A stretch of 64,000 nt of DNA from Lentisphaerae bacterium GWF2_44_16 (GCA_001803225.1 MHBF01000074.1:1-64000), one strand, 5' to 3'. Counted from the stretch's first letter, positions 16,819-24,880 are shown. Notes: a model not told the origin generated them from the letters alone. Made by a program: numbers and translations.

Positions 16819-17907
16819 TTATCTCATGCGCGATGCTAATTCAGCGTTATAAATTTTCTTGACGACATGGGATTTTTTATCTCCCTTAAATTTCCCAAAA
16901 AAATATTCTATTGCGTCACGCCCCATTTCAAACAGTGGCATTTTTACATAATTAAAATCATATTCATAGACGGACGAAATATAGCCTATGTCGTCGAAAC
17001 ACATAATCTCCAAATCGTCAGGAGTTTTCACCCCCAGACGGTGCATTGCTACGAACAAAGGCAGAGCAAAAGAACCGTTGAGCAAATATATCGCGCTGAT
17101 ATCCGATTTATGCAAATATTCATAAATCGCATTTGCGTAGAATTCATTGCTTTTTAATCTTGGAACATCGCAAATTTCAGGTTTTATATTTAATCCCTTC
17201 TTGAGAACCGCGTCTATGAATCCCAAATACCTGGGATGATTGGGCATCTCATTAATCCCTGCGGTTACAATTCCTATTTTACAATGTCCCTTGTTCAATA
17301 GCTGGTCAGCTGCTTTTTCAGATTCTTTGCGGTAATTTACTGAAAAATAAGCAATGTTTTCCAGCTCAGTTATACGATTGATAAATGCCACAGGAACGCC
17401 ATTTTTTGAAAAACTTTCATACATTTCGAAATCGGCTTCCTGGGCGCTTGACACGATAATGCCATCAACAAAACCTTTGCGCGCTTTCTTCAATACGGAA
17501 GGACTGACCAGCGCCAATCGGCAGTTATTTTTGGCACATGTCTCTTCGATGCCGCGCACTAGTTTCGAGGCGTACCAATCTTCGCCCGTAGCGGCTTCCT
17601 TAAAATTGATCCCGATGGTTTTAATATCATCATCGTCTTGCTTAAGGTCCTTCATGGTAAGGTCTTTAACAAAAGCTCCCTTGCCGGGCCGTTTGAATAT
17701 CCACCCTTCGTTTACCAGTTCCCTCAATGCCAAGCGAACAGAAGAACGGCTAATACCGTATTTGTTCGACAAAACATTCTCGGATGGGATTAAGCTGCCG
17801 GGAGGTAATATTCCATCGTCAATTGCTTGAAGCAAGTCTGCCTTGAGTGGCGTGGTGACGTTTTTTTTCGTCACTTTCTTTGTAGTGTTTTCAGCTAGAC
17901 TGAACAT
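16819..17907 (-). CDS. GntR-LacI hybrid transcription regulator
   Basis: Residues about 18-85 form a GntR winged helix ([46 protein letters not shown]). Residues about 98-362 form a LacI/PBP1-type sugar-binding domain ([48 protein letters not shown]). Such proteins sense a sugar and control nearby catabolic genes. It is the first gene of the operon with the pseudopilin, PHP protein and toroid enzyme. AGGG precedes the ATG. A consensus promoter and an inverted repeat lie directly upstream, so autoregulation is likely. Confidence 0.92.
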   Translation of the reverse strand: MFSLAENTTKKVTKKNVTTPLKADLLQAIDDGILPPGSLIPSENVLSNKYGISRSSVRLALRELVNEGWIFKRPGKGAFVKDLTMKDLKQDDDDIKTIGINFKEAATGEDWYASKLVRGIEETCAKNNCRLALVSPSVLKKARKGFVDGIIVSSAQEADFEMYESFSKNGVPVAFINRITELENIAYFSVNYRKESEKAADQLLNKGHCKIGIVTAGINEMPNHPRYLGFIDAVLKKGLNIKPEICDVPRLKSNEFYANAIYEYLHKSDISAIYLLNGSFALPLFVAMHRLGVKTPDDLEIMCFDDIGYISSVYEYDFNYVKMPLFEMGRDAIEYFFGKFKGDKKSHVVKKIYNAELASRMR

Positions 17908-17923
17908 TTATCAACCCTGTTGT

Positions 17924-17950
17924 TTACACATGTATTATCTTCATGTTTAA
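17924..17950. promoter_or_regulatory. Inverted repeat at the start of the GntR-LacI transcript
   Basis: TTACACATG (17924-17932) and CATGTTTAA (17942-17950) form 9-bp arms with one mismatch around a 9-bp spacer. It begins at the -10 element and extends over the expected transcription start, a good place for a self-repressing operator. Confidence 0.45.
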
Positions 17951-17978
17951 TAATAATAGTTCCGAGCGATAAAGTCAA
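17950..17978 (-). promoter_or_regulatory. Strong promoter for the GntR-LacI/pseudopilin/PHP/toroid operon
   Basis: On the minus strand TTGACT (17978-17973), a 17-bp spacer and TATTAT (17955-17950) lie about 43 bp before the regulator ATG. Both boxes match the housekeeping consensus at five of six and four to five of six positions. Confidence 0.7.
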
Positions 17979-18039
17979 GAGGAAATAATAAAAATCAGCG
18001 ATAAAAAACTTAGATTAGTGATTCGACGAGAGATTTTAG

Positions 18040-18183
18040 CTTGATTTAAGACGTTACGTTCTCGGTAAATTCTTGAATCTCTCAAGGTATCCTGGGCGAC
18101 CTGATATCCAGGCCGCCGCCTCATGGGAACTAAAACAAATGCGAACCAAGTGGGAAGCTGTAAAGTGTTTGGCAGGCATATAA
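18040..18183 (+). pseudogene. Possible 3' remnant of an unknown gene
   Basis: In the 574-bp interval 17908-18481 an open frame with no start codon runs from 18040 to TAA at 18181-18183. It reads like protein (RRYVLGKFLNLSRYPGRP, then SWELKQMRTKWEAVKCLAGI). It lies 150 bp before a transposase remnant, so it may be a truncated gene end left by rearrangement. I cannot assign a family and chance is possible. Confidence 0.25.
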
Positions 18184-18339
18184 TACTTAATCTTGAACTT
18201 TCCAAGAAAAAAGAGTCCTGCATTGAATATATTATATTACAGTAATGTCCGGTAAAAATTAGAGAAAGATAAGGCAAGGATGAAGATTCCGAATATATTA
18301 ATAGTGGTCAACCTCTTAATAAATAAGGAATTATCATCA

Positions 18340-18492
18340 ATGCCGCATTATAATACAATATTCAATCAGCTATTTCAATTCATCCCCGGACATCATTTTG
18401 AGAAAAAGGTGACAGAACTGAAAATGGACAATTACTGCAAAAGTTATCAGATTTTTCAACAGTCCCCAGATACGCACAGATCTATTCACTGA
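18340..18492 (+). pseudogene. Truncated IS4-type transposase (DUF4372 N-terminus)
   Basis: The segment starting MPHYNTIFNQLFQFIPGHHF and continuing EKKVTELKMDNYCKS resembles the DUF4372 N-terminus of IS4-family transposases, which typically reads NTVFNQLL-FIPRH-FE and continues to VKSF. After about 37 residues similarity stops and the frame ends at 18492, so over 300 residues are missing. AAGGAA precedes the ATG. No terminal inverted repeats are recognised. It marks a past insertion in this interval. Confidence 0.55.
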
Positions 18493-18748
18493 TAAACTTT
18501 TCAGGATAAGTATCGAGGGCCTTAGCAAGTCTCTGCGCGACTTTCGGGGTTATTTTGCGTTTGCCTTTTTCATATTCGCTGATGATTGACTGACGGATAC
18601 CTGTTCTTTCAGAAAGTTGCTTCTGAGTGATCCCGCGATGAAGGCGCGCCCCGGTAAGCACACGATGTTTATTCCGCTTCCAAAACTCAGAATCTTCAAT
18701 ATCAATAAGCTCCTCGTTAAACTTACACCTTACCTGTACTTTTCGCAT
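18482..18748 (-). CDS. XRE-family helix-turn-helix protein
   Basis: The 88-aa protein has a basic, beta-like N-terminus (MRKVQVRCKFNEELIDIED) and a Cro/C1-type HTH (about 28-84) with RLHRGITQKQLSERTGIRQS and ISEYEKGKRKITPKVAQRLA. It could be an antitoxin-like or phage-type regulator. No toxin gene is adjacent: the 5' flank is repeat sequence and the 3' flank is the transposase remnant, with a few bases of overlap. The spacing of AGGAG to the ATG is long (about 14 bases). Confidence 0.8.
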   Translation of the reverse strand: MRKVQVRCKFNEELIDIEDSEFWKRNKHRVLTGARLHRGITQKQLSERTGIRQSIISEYEKGKRKITPKVAQRLAKALDTYPEKFISE

Positions 18749-18896
18749 GACGTTTTAATGTTCTCCTGTATCCAATTATATATCGGAAAAATCAAGCTTA
18801 TAATGTCGTGATATTTTTCACTATTTTATCACTTTTGTCACAAAAAAAGAAAAGAAGTGATCGGTCAACCCGCCTTGTTTGAGGTTTCCAAAAGAC

Positions 18897-18969
18897 GGAT
18901 TTGACGAAGCAAATCCCTCCATGTCGAACGTAAAAGAACGAAAATCGTGGGCGGCGCTTCGTCGCCGCC
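18897..18969 (+). repeat. Two-hairpin dispersed repeat, copy A
   Basis: Hairpin 1 (18897-18916) is GGATTTG-ACGAAG-CAAATCC and hairpin 2 (18950-18969) is GGCGGCG-CTTCGT-CGCCGCC, both with perfect 7-bp stems. The two 6-base loops are exact reverse complements, so the hairpins could kiss. Similarity to copy B extends over about 18860-18985, including ATCGGTC upstream and GTATACGGCAAAGC downstream. It fills most of the gene-free interval 18749-19070. Short ORFs across it are not real. Confidence 0.8.
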
Positions 18970-19006
18970 GTATACGGCAAAGCGGAGAGCCATCAAGAGG
19001 CCTCCG

Positions 19007-19039
19007 GCAGGCAGACCCAAGGGCCTGCACCATTATAGT
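19007..19039 (+). repeat. Hairpin with conserved ACCATTATAGT tail, copy 1
   Basis: GCAGGC and GCCTGC (19007-19012, 19023-19028) form a 6-bp stem followed directly by ACCATTATAGT. The same arrangement occurs at 56960-56987 with ACCATAATAGT. It lies 37 bp after two-hairpin copy A, so the two elements may be parts of one composite repeat. Confidence 0.5.
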
Positions 19040-19070
19040 CGTGAACACAATTTTTTTATGAGAACAAGAA

Positions 19071-20033
19071 TCAGTTATTGCTTGTACACTCGGGGGTCGT
19101 CAGTTTGCGGAAGAACTCGGCGCATTTGTCCTTTTCGGGACTGTTCCGCAAGGCTATGGCAACTCTCGGATGCTCGTTCAGCAAACCCGTTATCATGTAA
19201 GGTATGATGTATCCCCATTCTATATCTTTAGAAAGAGGAATGAAGACGTCTTCTATCGCCTGGAGGACGGGTTCGATACTGTATTTGGGATGTTTGAGCC
19301 AGCCGAGAAGCAGTTCGAGCGGACAATTTCCCGCGCCTCTCCCTATGCCGTTGATGGTGGCGTCGCAGAAACTCGCTCCCGTATTCAACGCCTGAACAGT
19401 GTTAGCGAAACCTAACTGGAGATTGTTGTGCGCGTGAAATCCGGTGCATATTCCAGACTTCAGTTCTTTCAGGAACAGCTTGACCAGATGCTCTGCGTTA
19501 TTCTGATAAAGTGAACCGTAACTGTCAACGATGTTGACGGCCATCACCTTCGTTTCGTTCTCTATCTGTTTCAGGCCTTCGGCAAGATCATAATCGTTAA
19601 CCGAGGATATGGCCATGATGTTTATAAACGCCTCGTAGCCTTTTTCAATGGCGTGATTTGCCAGCCAGATGGCTTTCTCTATGTCTTTCAGGTATGTCGC
19701 GACTCTGATGAAGTCAAGCGGGGACTCGCTTGCCGGAGCTATGTCATCATGTTCAACCCTGCCTATGTCAACCATCACGCCAAGCTTCATTTCAGTCTTC
19801 GTATCCCCGACTATTTCCCTTACTACTTCATCTTTCGTAAAACGCCATAAGCCGAATTCTCCGGGAGTGAACATTTTTTCGGAAGCGCGATAGCCAAGCT
19901 CCATATAATCCACGCCGGAAGCGTTCAAGGCAAGGAAGACTTTCCTTACCATTTCTTTCGAAAACTGCCATTTGTTTATGAGCCCGCCGTCACGTATTGT
20001 GCAATCGACAACCTTGAATTCACTGTTCAGCAT
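19071..20033 (-). CDS. HMGL/DmpG-like aldolase (DRE-TIM superfamily)
   Basis: The 320-aa TIM-barrel protein starts with VVDCTIRDGGLINKWQFS, the D-X-T-I-R-D metal/substrate signature, and has GFHAHNNLQLGFANT (about 194-208) and CDATINGIGRGAGNCPLELL, the H-X-H-N-N and GxGRGAGN motifs of 4-hydroxy-2-oxovalerate aldolases and HMG-CoA lyase-like enzymes. The C-terminal communication domain of DmpG is absent, and no partner dehydrogenase is nearby. It probably cleaves or condenses a 2-keto acid; the substrate is unknown. Downstream lies the repeat region. Confidence 0.82.
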   Translation of the reverse strand: MLNSEFKVVDCTIRDGGLINKWQFSKEMVRKVFLALNASGVDYMELGYRASEKMFTPGEFGLWRFTKDEVVREIVGDTKTEMKLGVMVDIGRVEHDDIAPASESPLDFIRVATYLKDIEKAIWLANHAIEKGYEAFINIMAISSVNDYDLAEGLKQIENETKVMAVNIVDSYGSLYQNNAEHLVKLFLKELKSGICTGFHAHNNLQLGFANTVQALNTGASFCDATINGIGRGAGNCPLELLLGWLKHPKYSIEPVLQAIEDVFIPLSKDIEWGYIIPYMITGLLNEHPRVAIALRNSPEKDKCAEFFRKLTTPECTSNN

Positions 20034-20062
20034 TAAATTACCACTCCTGATTTAATTTGTGT

Positions 20063-20094
20063 AAAAAAAAGCCCGCCTTTTTCCGGCGGGCTTT
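20063..20094 (-). terminator. Rho-independent terminator after the exosortase-associated gene
   Basis: AAAGCCCGCC (20068-20077) and GGCGGGCTTT (20085-20094) pair over 10 bp with a 7-base loop. On the minus strand the stem is followed by eight T residues. It lies 26 bp past the stop of the gene ending at 20120 and just before the aldolase start, so the aldolase is a separate unit. Confidence 0.9.
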
Positions 20095-20119
20095 GTATGA
20101 ACTTCAAATATCCCGGATA

Positions 20120-20524
20120 TTACCTCATCACCGCGGTGTCCGGATAAACCGTGTTGTAAACGTCATGGTCTTCGTCCACAATCCATTCAGGCCTCATTAT
20201 AGGCCCGTATCCCCAGCCTGCCTCTCTGGGATCATCCATACAGCCAGGTATCGGCATCGGGAATGTCAATATTTCGAAAATCCCTACACCTTCACGGGCG
20301 AAAAAACGACCTATTCCCTTAAAAAGGCCGTACGTCCATGCGGCTATACCACCCTCTGCCTGGTTTGTATCATATACACATATAGGTATTTCAAGCGCAC
20401 CCAAAGCCGTATTCGCAACCCCTCGTCCAAGCTTCCTTGCCGGATCTCCCGCAAAAGAGTTTACAGATAAGAATAACATAAACACTATCACCGTCGCGAG
20501 GATTGCCTTAAATGAGCGCTTCAT
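20120..20524 (-). CDS. Exosortase system-associated protein (TIGR04073-like)
   Basis: The 134-aa protein has a signal peptide (MKRSFKAILATVIVFMLFLS, cleavage near SFA-GD) and then ARKLGRGVANTALGALEIPI, GGIAAWTYGLFKGIGR and EILTFPMPIPG. These follow the pattern I know for TIGR04073, a small exported family seen in exosortase-bearing Verrucomicrobia and Lentisphaerae. Its job is not known; no exosortase or sorting-signal protein is in this window. It is monocistronic, with its own promoter and terminator. The family call rests on memory of the motif pattern. Confidence 0.7.
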   Translation of the reverse strand: MKRSFKAILATVIVFMLFLSVNSFAGDPARKLGRGVANTALGALEIPICVYDTNQAEGGIAAWTYGLFKGIGRFFAREGVGIFEILTFPMPIPGCMDDPREAGWGYGPIMRPEWIVDEDHDVYNTVYPDTAVMR

Positions 20525-20595
20525 TAATAACCCCTATCCTTTTTACTTGTTTCATAAACCCGAACAATATCCGTAAAAAAACACCAACATCTTCA

Positions 20596-20624
20596 AATAT
20601 AACTTGATTTTTTCAACAATTCAA
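20596..20624 (-). promoter_or_regulatory. Promoter of the exosortase-associated gene
   Basis: On the minus strand TTGAAT (20624-20619), a 17-bp spacer and TATATT (20601-20596) lie about 72 bp before the ATG. The divergent queF gene has a possible -10 TATAAT at 20641-20646 but no clear -35. Confidence 0.5.
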
Positions 20625-20714
20625 GAAAATTTCTATGATGTATAATATTAACTTGTAATAATTTATTATTTTAAACGTGTTTCCCGTGTTTATCAAAAAG
20701 AAATTGGAGCTTTT

Positions 20715-21176
20715 ATGAAAAAAAAATCGCCCGGCATTAAAAATCCCCCCCCGGGAAAGGAAAGATTCTCGAAACTTACACTCCTCAAGACATCTCATAC
20801 CAAAGTCTCCGACGGCCCCGAAAACGCGAAACTTGAAGTCTTTTCAAATATATACGCGGGAAGAGATTACGAGATAGTCTTTGACTGTCCTGAATTCACG
20901 TCTCTCTGCCCGGTAACGGGTCAGCCCGACTTCGGCGCGATTACAATCAGGTACATAGCCGATAAATACTGCATTGAAAGCAAGTCACTGAAACTCTACT
21001 TGTTTTCTTTCAGGAATCATAATACATTTCATGAAGAGGCCGTTAATTCCATCTTCGATGCCGTCGTAAAGGCCGCGTCTCCCAGATGGGCTGAAGTCAG
21101 CGGGATTTTCAATCCCAGGGGCGGCATAGCTATAAAAGTTAGAGTCTCAACAGATTTAAAGGTTGCAAATAAATAA
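20715..21176 (+). CDS. queF: NADPH-dependent preQ0 reductase QueF
   Basis: QueF reduces 7-cyano-7-deazaguanine to preQ1 in queuosine synthesis. The 153-aa protein is the short single-domain (YkvM) type. It has FTSLCPVTGQPDFGAITI with the catalytic Cys (about residue 62) and Asp, SFRNHNTFHEEAVNSI with the substrate Glu, and a C-terminal NPRGGIAIKV strand. GGAG precedes the ATG. No preQ1 riboswitch pattern is visible upstream. It is followed three bases later by argJ, an unusual pairing that probably reflects only a shared transcript. Confidence 0.96.
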   Translation: MKKKSPGIKNPPPGKERFSKLTLLKTSHTKVSDGPENAKLEVFSNIYAGRDYEIVFDCPEFTSLCPVTGQPDFGAITIRYIADKYCIESKSLKLYLFSFRNHNTFHEEAVNSIFDAVVKAASPRWAEVSGIFNPRGGIAIKVRVSTDLKVANK

Positions 21177-21179
21177 AAT

Positions 21180-22415
21180 ATGAAAAAAAAGAAAAGTTTT
21201 GACATCATCGCAAAAGGCGGCGTAACATCGCCGAAAGGCTTCAAGGCCTCCGGCATATGCGCGGGAATCAAGAAAAGCGGAAAAGACGACATGGCGCTTA
21301 TATACTCGGAAGTCCCCGCTTTATTTTCAGGCGCTTTCACATCCTGTCTCTTTGAGGCCGCCCCGGTAACCCTCTGCAAAGAACGCCTCGCTTCAGATTC
21401 AAAATTCCGCGCCGTCATCATCAACAGCGGCAACGCCAACGCGTGCACCGGAACACCAGGTTACAAAAACGCTCAGAAAATGAGCGAAATAACAGCCGCT
21501 GAACTCTCAGTAGCACCCGAAAACGTCCTGGTATCGTCCACCGGCAGAATCGGCGTTCAACTGCCCATGCCCGTAATAAAACACGGCATCAAACTCGCCG
21601 CCGCCGCTCTTTCGGAAAAAGGAGGGGACAAGGCCGCTAAAGCCATCATGACCACCGATACAAGGCCAAAGGAATCTGCCGTATCCATTAAAATAAACGG
21701 CAAAAAAGTTACCATAGGCGGCATGACCAAAGGCGCCGGAATGATCGCCCCTAAACTTAACGTCCCGCACGCCACCATGCTCACTTATATCACTACTGAC
21801 GCAGACATAGGCAAACCCCTTCTCAGGGCATTGATGTCAGAAGGCGTGAACAGGTCATTCAACTGCGTCACCATCGACGGCGACACCAGCACCAACGACA
21901 CCGTTCTGCTCATAGCCAATGGAAGCTCCGGCGTTTCCATAAAGAAGGGAACAAAGGAAGCCGCGCTCTTTGCCGAAGCACTTTATTTCGTCATGGAAGA
22001 CCTCGCAAAACAAATAGTATATGACGGCGAAGGCATGACTAAATTTGTTACCGTTACAGTAAATAATGCCGCGTCCGCGAAGGATGCCGAGCTTTGCGCG
22101 CGTTCTGTCGCGAGTTCCCTTCTCTGCAAAACCGCATGGTTCGGCAGCGACCCCAACTGGGGAAGAGTCCTTGCCGCCGCCGGATATTCAGGCGCGACTT
22201 TCAAGCCCGAGAAATTTTCACTGGACTATGACGAAAAACCCGTAGTCAGAAACGGACAGGATGCCGGAACCCCTGAAAAAGCCCTCGCCAAACTCATGAA
22301 ACGCCCGGAATTTACCGTCAAAATCGATCTCAACGCCGGCAAACATTCGCATACCATCTGGACAAATGATATATCTTATGAATATGTTGAAATAAACGCT
22401 GATTATCATACTTAA
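21180..22415 (+). CDS. argJ: Bifunctional ornithine acetyltransferase/N-acetylglutamate synthase
   Basis: ArgJ moves the acetyl group from N-acetylornithine to glutamate in arginine synthesis. The 411-aa proenzyme self-cleaves at an Ala-Thr bond; here HATMLTYI places it at Ala198-Thr199. Further signatures are NSGNANACTG, SSTGRIG, MTKGAGMIAPKL, NRSFNCVTIDGDTSTNDT and the C-terminal WTNDISYEYVEINADYHT. Length and order are normal. No clear ribosome site is seen, so it may be coupled to queF. It is separated from argB by an inverted copy of the dispersed repeat. Confidence 0.97.
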   Translation: MKKKKSFDIIAKGGVTSPKGFKASGICAGIKKSGKDDMALIYSEVPALFSGAFTSCLFEAAPVTLCKERLASDSKFRAVIINSGNANACTGTPGYKNAQKMSEITAAELSVAPENVLVSSTGRIGVQLPMPVIKHGIKLAAAALSEKGGDKAAKAIMTTDTRPKESAVSIKINGKKVTIGGMTKGAGMIAPKLNVPHATMLTYITTDADIGKPLLRALMSEGVNRSFNCVTIDGDTSTNDTVLLIANGSSGVSIKKGTKEAALFAEALYFVMEDLAKQIVYDGEGMTKFVTVTVNNAASAKDAELCARSVASSLLCKTAWFGSDPNWGRVLAAAGYSGATFKPEKFSLDYDEKPVVRNGQDAGTPEKALAKLMKRPEFTVKIDLNAGKHSHTIWTNDISYEYVEINADYHT

Positions 22416-22422
22416 TAAATGT

Positions 22423-22486
22423 GGCTGCGACGAAGCGCAACCCTCCACAGTTTCGAGTGTTTCGTGGAGATTTGCTTCGTCAAATC
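22423..22486 (-). repeat. Two-hairpin dispersed repeat, copy C (inverted)
   Basis: Read on the minus strand this matches copies A and B: GATTTG-ACGAAG-CAAATC (22486-22469), a central CTCCAC/GTGGAG stem (22469-22443), then GGTTGCG-CTTCGT-CGCAGCC (22442-22423). Stem 2 differs from copies A and B by a G-C to T-A double change and a C-G to T-G change, so pairing is kept. The plus strand would carry a C-A mismatch, which suggests that, if RNA matters, the minus strand is the functional one. It lies between argJ and argB. Confidence 0.75.
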
Positions 22487-22539
22487 CGTCTTAAAATAAC
22501 GAATTTCGATATTCATTGAATTAAGGAGGTTTTTATAAA

Positions 22540-23409
22540 ATGGAGAAGCTTATAAACAAGGCCGCTGTCCTGATGGAAGCGTTGCCTTACATTCAGAAGT
22601 TCAAAGATGAGGTTTTTGTAATAAAATTCGGCGGCAGCGCCATGGAGGATGAAGACCTCATCACACAGACAATGCGCGATATAGTCCTGCTGGAATGCAT
22701 CGGCGTTCACCCGGTAGTCGTCCATGGCGGCGGCAAAGCAATTACCGCAAGGCTCAAGGAACTCAACATAGAAACGCGCTTCGTAAACGGTCTCCGTTTC
22801 ACCTGCGAGAAAACCATTGACGTCGTCGATGACGTCCTGCACAATGTCATCAACAAAACCCTCGTCAACGCCGTAGTCGAACAGGGCGGCAAGGGACAGC
22901 GCATATCCGGCAAAGATGTCCTCAAAGCCGAAAAAACATATTCAATTGCCCCCGACGGCACCAAAAGCGATGTAGGTTTTGTAGGCAACATCGTATCGGT
23001 CGATACACAACTCATCATGGCCATGGCCAAGTCGGATATAATTCCGGTCATAGCTCCGCTGGGACTTGGAGAAGACGGACAGGTCTTCAATATCAACGCC
23101 GACACCGCGGCATGCGAAATAGCCGAAGCCCTGAAAGCAAAAAAACTTGTTTTCCTCAGCGATGTCCCAGGCATCCTCCGCGACACCAAAGACGAAAAAA
23201 GCATCATATCAACAATAAAGGTTTCCGAAGTCGATTCCATGATAAAGGAAGGCGTAATCAGCGGCGGCATGATACCCAAAATAAGAAGTTGTCTGCACGC
23301 GATAGAAGCCGGGGCCGAAAAAGTCCACATGGTTGACGGACGCGTCAGACACTCACTGCTACTCGAAATATTCACCGACAGCGGCATAGGCACTGAAATA
23401 GTCAGATAG
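22540..23409 (+). CDS. argB: Acetylglutamate kinase
   Basis: ArgB phosphorylates N-acetylglutamate in the second step of arginine synthesis. The 289-aa protein has VIKFGGSAMED (about 28-38), VVHGGGKAIT (60-69), the RFVNGLRFT substrate loop, NINADTAACEIAEAL and SGGMIPKIRSCLHAIEAGA, all in normal order. The N-terminal helix MEKLINKAAVLMEALPYIQ is the type found in arginine-sensitive hexameric forms, so feedback control is possible. A perfect AAGGAGG precedes the ATG. Confidence 0.98.
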   Translation: MEKLINKAAVLMEALPYIQKFKDEVFVIKFGGSAMEDEDLITQTMRDIVLLECIGVHPVVVHGGGKAITARLKELNIETRFVNGLRFTCEKTIDVVDDVLHNVINKTLVNAVVEQGGKGQRISGKDVLKAEKTYSIAPDGTKSDVGFVGNIVSVDTQLIMAMAKSDIIPVIAPLGLGEDGQVFNINADTAACEIAEALKAKKLVFLSDVPGILRDTKDEKSIISTIKVSEVDSMIKEGVISGGMIPKIRSCLHAIEAGAEKVHMVDGRVRHSLLLEIFTDSGIGTEIVR

Positions 23410-23433
23410 CATAATCTCAGAATTAACAAATTT

Positions 23434-23748
23434 TTACTTATCTTCTGCCGAAAAGGGGAAAAGGCTGTAATCAGATTTTTCGGAGACAATACTGTAATTA
23501 TCTATCGGCGCATAGGTCAGCCAGTTTGCTCTATTGTAATTTTCACCAGAAGGGTAGAACTGGGTATTATAAGCAAAACCTGAGACTCCATCGTTTAAGA
23601 TAAATTCATTGAATTCCCGATTTTTAGCCCCAATACTGTTCACTTATGGCTATTATAGCTAAACAATAAGCAACTCTATTAATGTGAAGATCTTAAACAC
23701 AATGCGCATCCATTTCAGGCGGTTACCTGAAGAATCTGTTAAGTTCAT
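23434..23748 (-). pseudogene. Frameshifted and shortened pseudopilin
   Basis: From ATG at 23748 (GGAG five bases upstream) the minus strand encodes 29 residues ending KIFTLIELLIV, the pseudopilin leader, then hits TAG at 23661. The other frame continues LAIIAIS, the expected next residues, and the first frame reopens with NSIGAKNREFNEFILNDG and runs to the stop at 23434. One lost base (GTTATA to GTTTA) explains the first break; a second shift or deletion removed the following helix and much of the head. The gene is broken, unlike the three intact pseudopilins in this window. Confidence 0.75.
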
Positions 23749-23833
23749 CGTTCTCCAATCATTCTTTTGAATCTTCCTGCATGTCATTTAAACACCTCAC
23801 TGATATATTTTTAAGCCCTTTAATAATAGTATT

Positions 23834-24862
23834 TTATCCTGAGTCACGCAGATGCAGTGTTGTTTTCAGCAGCACATTTCCAGGCGCCTCGCAACCGGTT
23901 ATAATATGGTTCAGGAGCTTGAAAGCTGCCCGGCCCTGCTCAAAAGGTAAATTATCAAATGTGGTCAACGTCGGGGTTATAAAACCGCCTAAAGCGATAT
24001 TGTCAGCGCCGACAACAGCTATTTCCTCGGGAATCTTGATCCTTGCCTCTGTCAGGGCGCTGATTGCGCCGATGGCCATGGTGTCATTGGCGCAGACAAT
24101 GGCATCCTCCTTGAGTCCGCCATGTATCCAGCGTTCCCGTACAAATGTTTCCGCGTTTTTCCACTTGAATTCGGCACAGAAAAAATTTTCCTCCGGAAAT
24201 TGAATATTCCCTTTCCTCAACGCGTCTCGAAATCCCTTGTATCGCTCACTCCCCGGATAAGCGTCTGGAGGGCCGCCGAGGTAGATAAACTTACTGTGTC
24301 CTTTATCGATTAGATATTCCGCGAGTTTAAACGATGCCCTGTAGTTGTCCACATTGACGCATGGAATACCATGCGCCGGATCAATGGCGATACCAACAAA
24401 TTTAAAATTTTCCCTGCTGAAAATCCGGTTCCATTCATCCGGGATGCCGAAACCGTAATAAATCAGACCGTCTATCTCTCGGTTTTTGAACCATTCAAAA
24501 ATGCTGTCTTTTTTCATTCCTTCTGAATAAAACCGAAAGCCAAACTGATATCCGGCCTTGTCGGCTTCTTCCGCAATTCCGCCGACAATATTAGCGACGT
24601 TGTATTCCCTGAACGGACTCTGTTCATCTTCCCCGGCTTCACGGCCGATAAGTACTCCGATGTTCTTAACAATGGAACTGTTCATCCGCTGAGCATGGAT
24701 GTTCGGACGATAATCCACTTTTGCGCAGAAATCACGGATGCGTTTTTCCAGTTTCTCGCTGATTCTTCTGCCGTCCGTGTTGTTCACGACAAATGAAACG
24801 GCAGTTTTACTGACGCCAAGCTTCTCGGCAATCTTCGCCAGGGAATATGTGTTCTTTCTCAT
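23834..24862 (-). CDS. LacI-family transcription regulator
   Basis: The 342-aa protein from the ATG at 24862 begins MRKNTYSLAKIAEKLGVSKT with AVSFVVNN, the LacI HTH and hinge region, and continues with a sugar-binding domain (NIGVLIGREAGE, GGIAEEADKAGYQFGFRF, GLIYYGFGIP, NDTMAIGAISALTEARIKIP). A longer frame from 24910 adds residues not typical of the family. No ribosome site precedes 24862, and a promoter lies so close that the transcript may be leaderless. It is divergent from the dehydrogenase/radical SAM operon, and the two promoters share a 14/15-bp operator. Confidence 0.92.
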   Translation of the reverse strand: MRKNTYSLAKIAEKLGVSKTAVSFVVNNTDGRRISEKLEKRIRDFCAKVDYRPNIHAQRMNSSIVKNIGVLIGREAGEDEQSPFREYNVANIVGGIAEEADKAGYQFGFRFYSEGMKKDSIFEWFKNREIDGLIYYGFGIPDEWNRIFSRENFKFVGIAIDPAHGIPCVNVDNYRASFKLAEYLIDKGHSKFIYLGGPPDAYPGSERYKGFRDALRKGNIQFPEENFFCAEFKWKNAETFVRERWIHGGLKEDAIVCANDTMAIGAISALTEARIKIPEEIAVVGADNIALGGFITPTLTTFDNLPFEQGRAAFKLLNHIITGCEAPGNVLLKTTLHLRDSG

Positions 24863-24865
24863 GTT

Positions 24866-24880
24866 TACTAGTTTATCATA
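24866..24880. promoter_or_regulatory. LacI operator candidate at the regulator's own promoter
   Basis: TACTAGTTTATCATA matches 14 of 15 bases of the site in the divergent promoter at 25153-25167. It lies directly upstream of the regulator ATG and covers a TAAACT -10 (24875-24870 on the minus strand) that is 16 bp from TTGACA (24897-24892). Confidence 0.6.

Noticed and set aside
17975-18277. 100-residue minus-strand frame before the GntR-LacI gene
   Set aside because: It covers the promoter -35 box, has no ribosome site and reads like noise; the plus strand there gives better protein-like fragments.
18897-18969. The two-hairpin repeat as a simple terminator
   Set aside because: No T run follows either hairpin, the copies lie in different orientations to their neighbours, and copy B already precedes a separate good terminator.
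18798-19061. Short ORFs across repeat copy A, and similar ones across copy B, with TAATKRRP near the start
   Set aside because: They are read-through of the hairpin repeats; the shared residues come from the GGCGGCG and CTTCGT bases.
20640-20714. preQ1 riboswitch upstream of queF
   Set aside because: The short leader lacks the stem, A-rich tail and C-rich loop expected for known preQ1 classes.
21029-22448. Several minus-strand frames of 70-140 residues opposite argJ
   Set aside because: They are shadows of a well-conserved argJ coding sequence in a GC-richer stretch.
22707-23489. 260-residue minus-strand frame opposite argB
   Set aside because: Antisense to a complete acetylglutamate kinase gene with a strong ribosome site; low-complexity Ser/Pro/Met content.
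23434-23643. 69-residue GTG-start frame as an intact gene
   Set aside because: The upstream bases restore a pseudopilin leader with stops between, so this is the 3' part of a broken gene.
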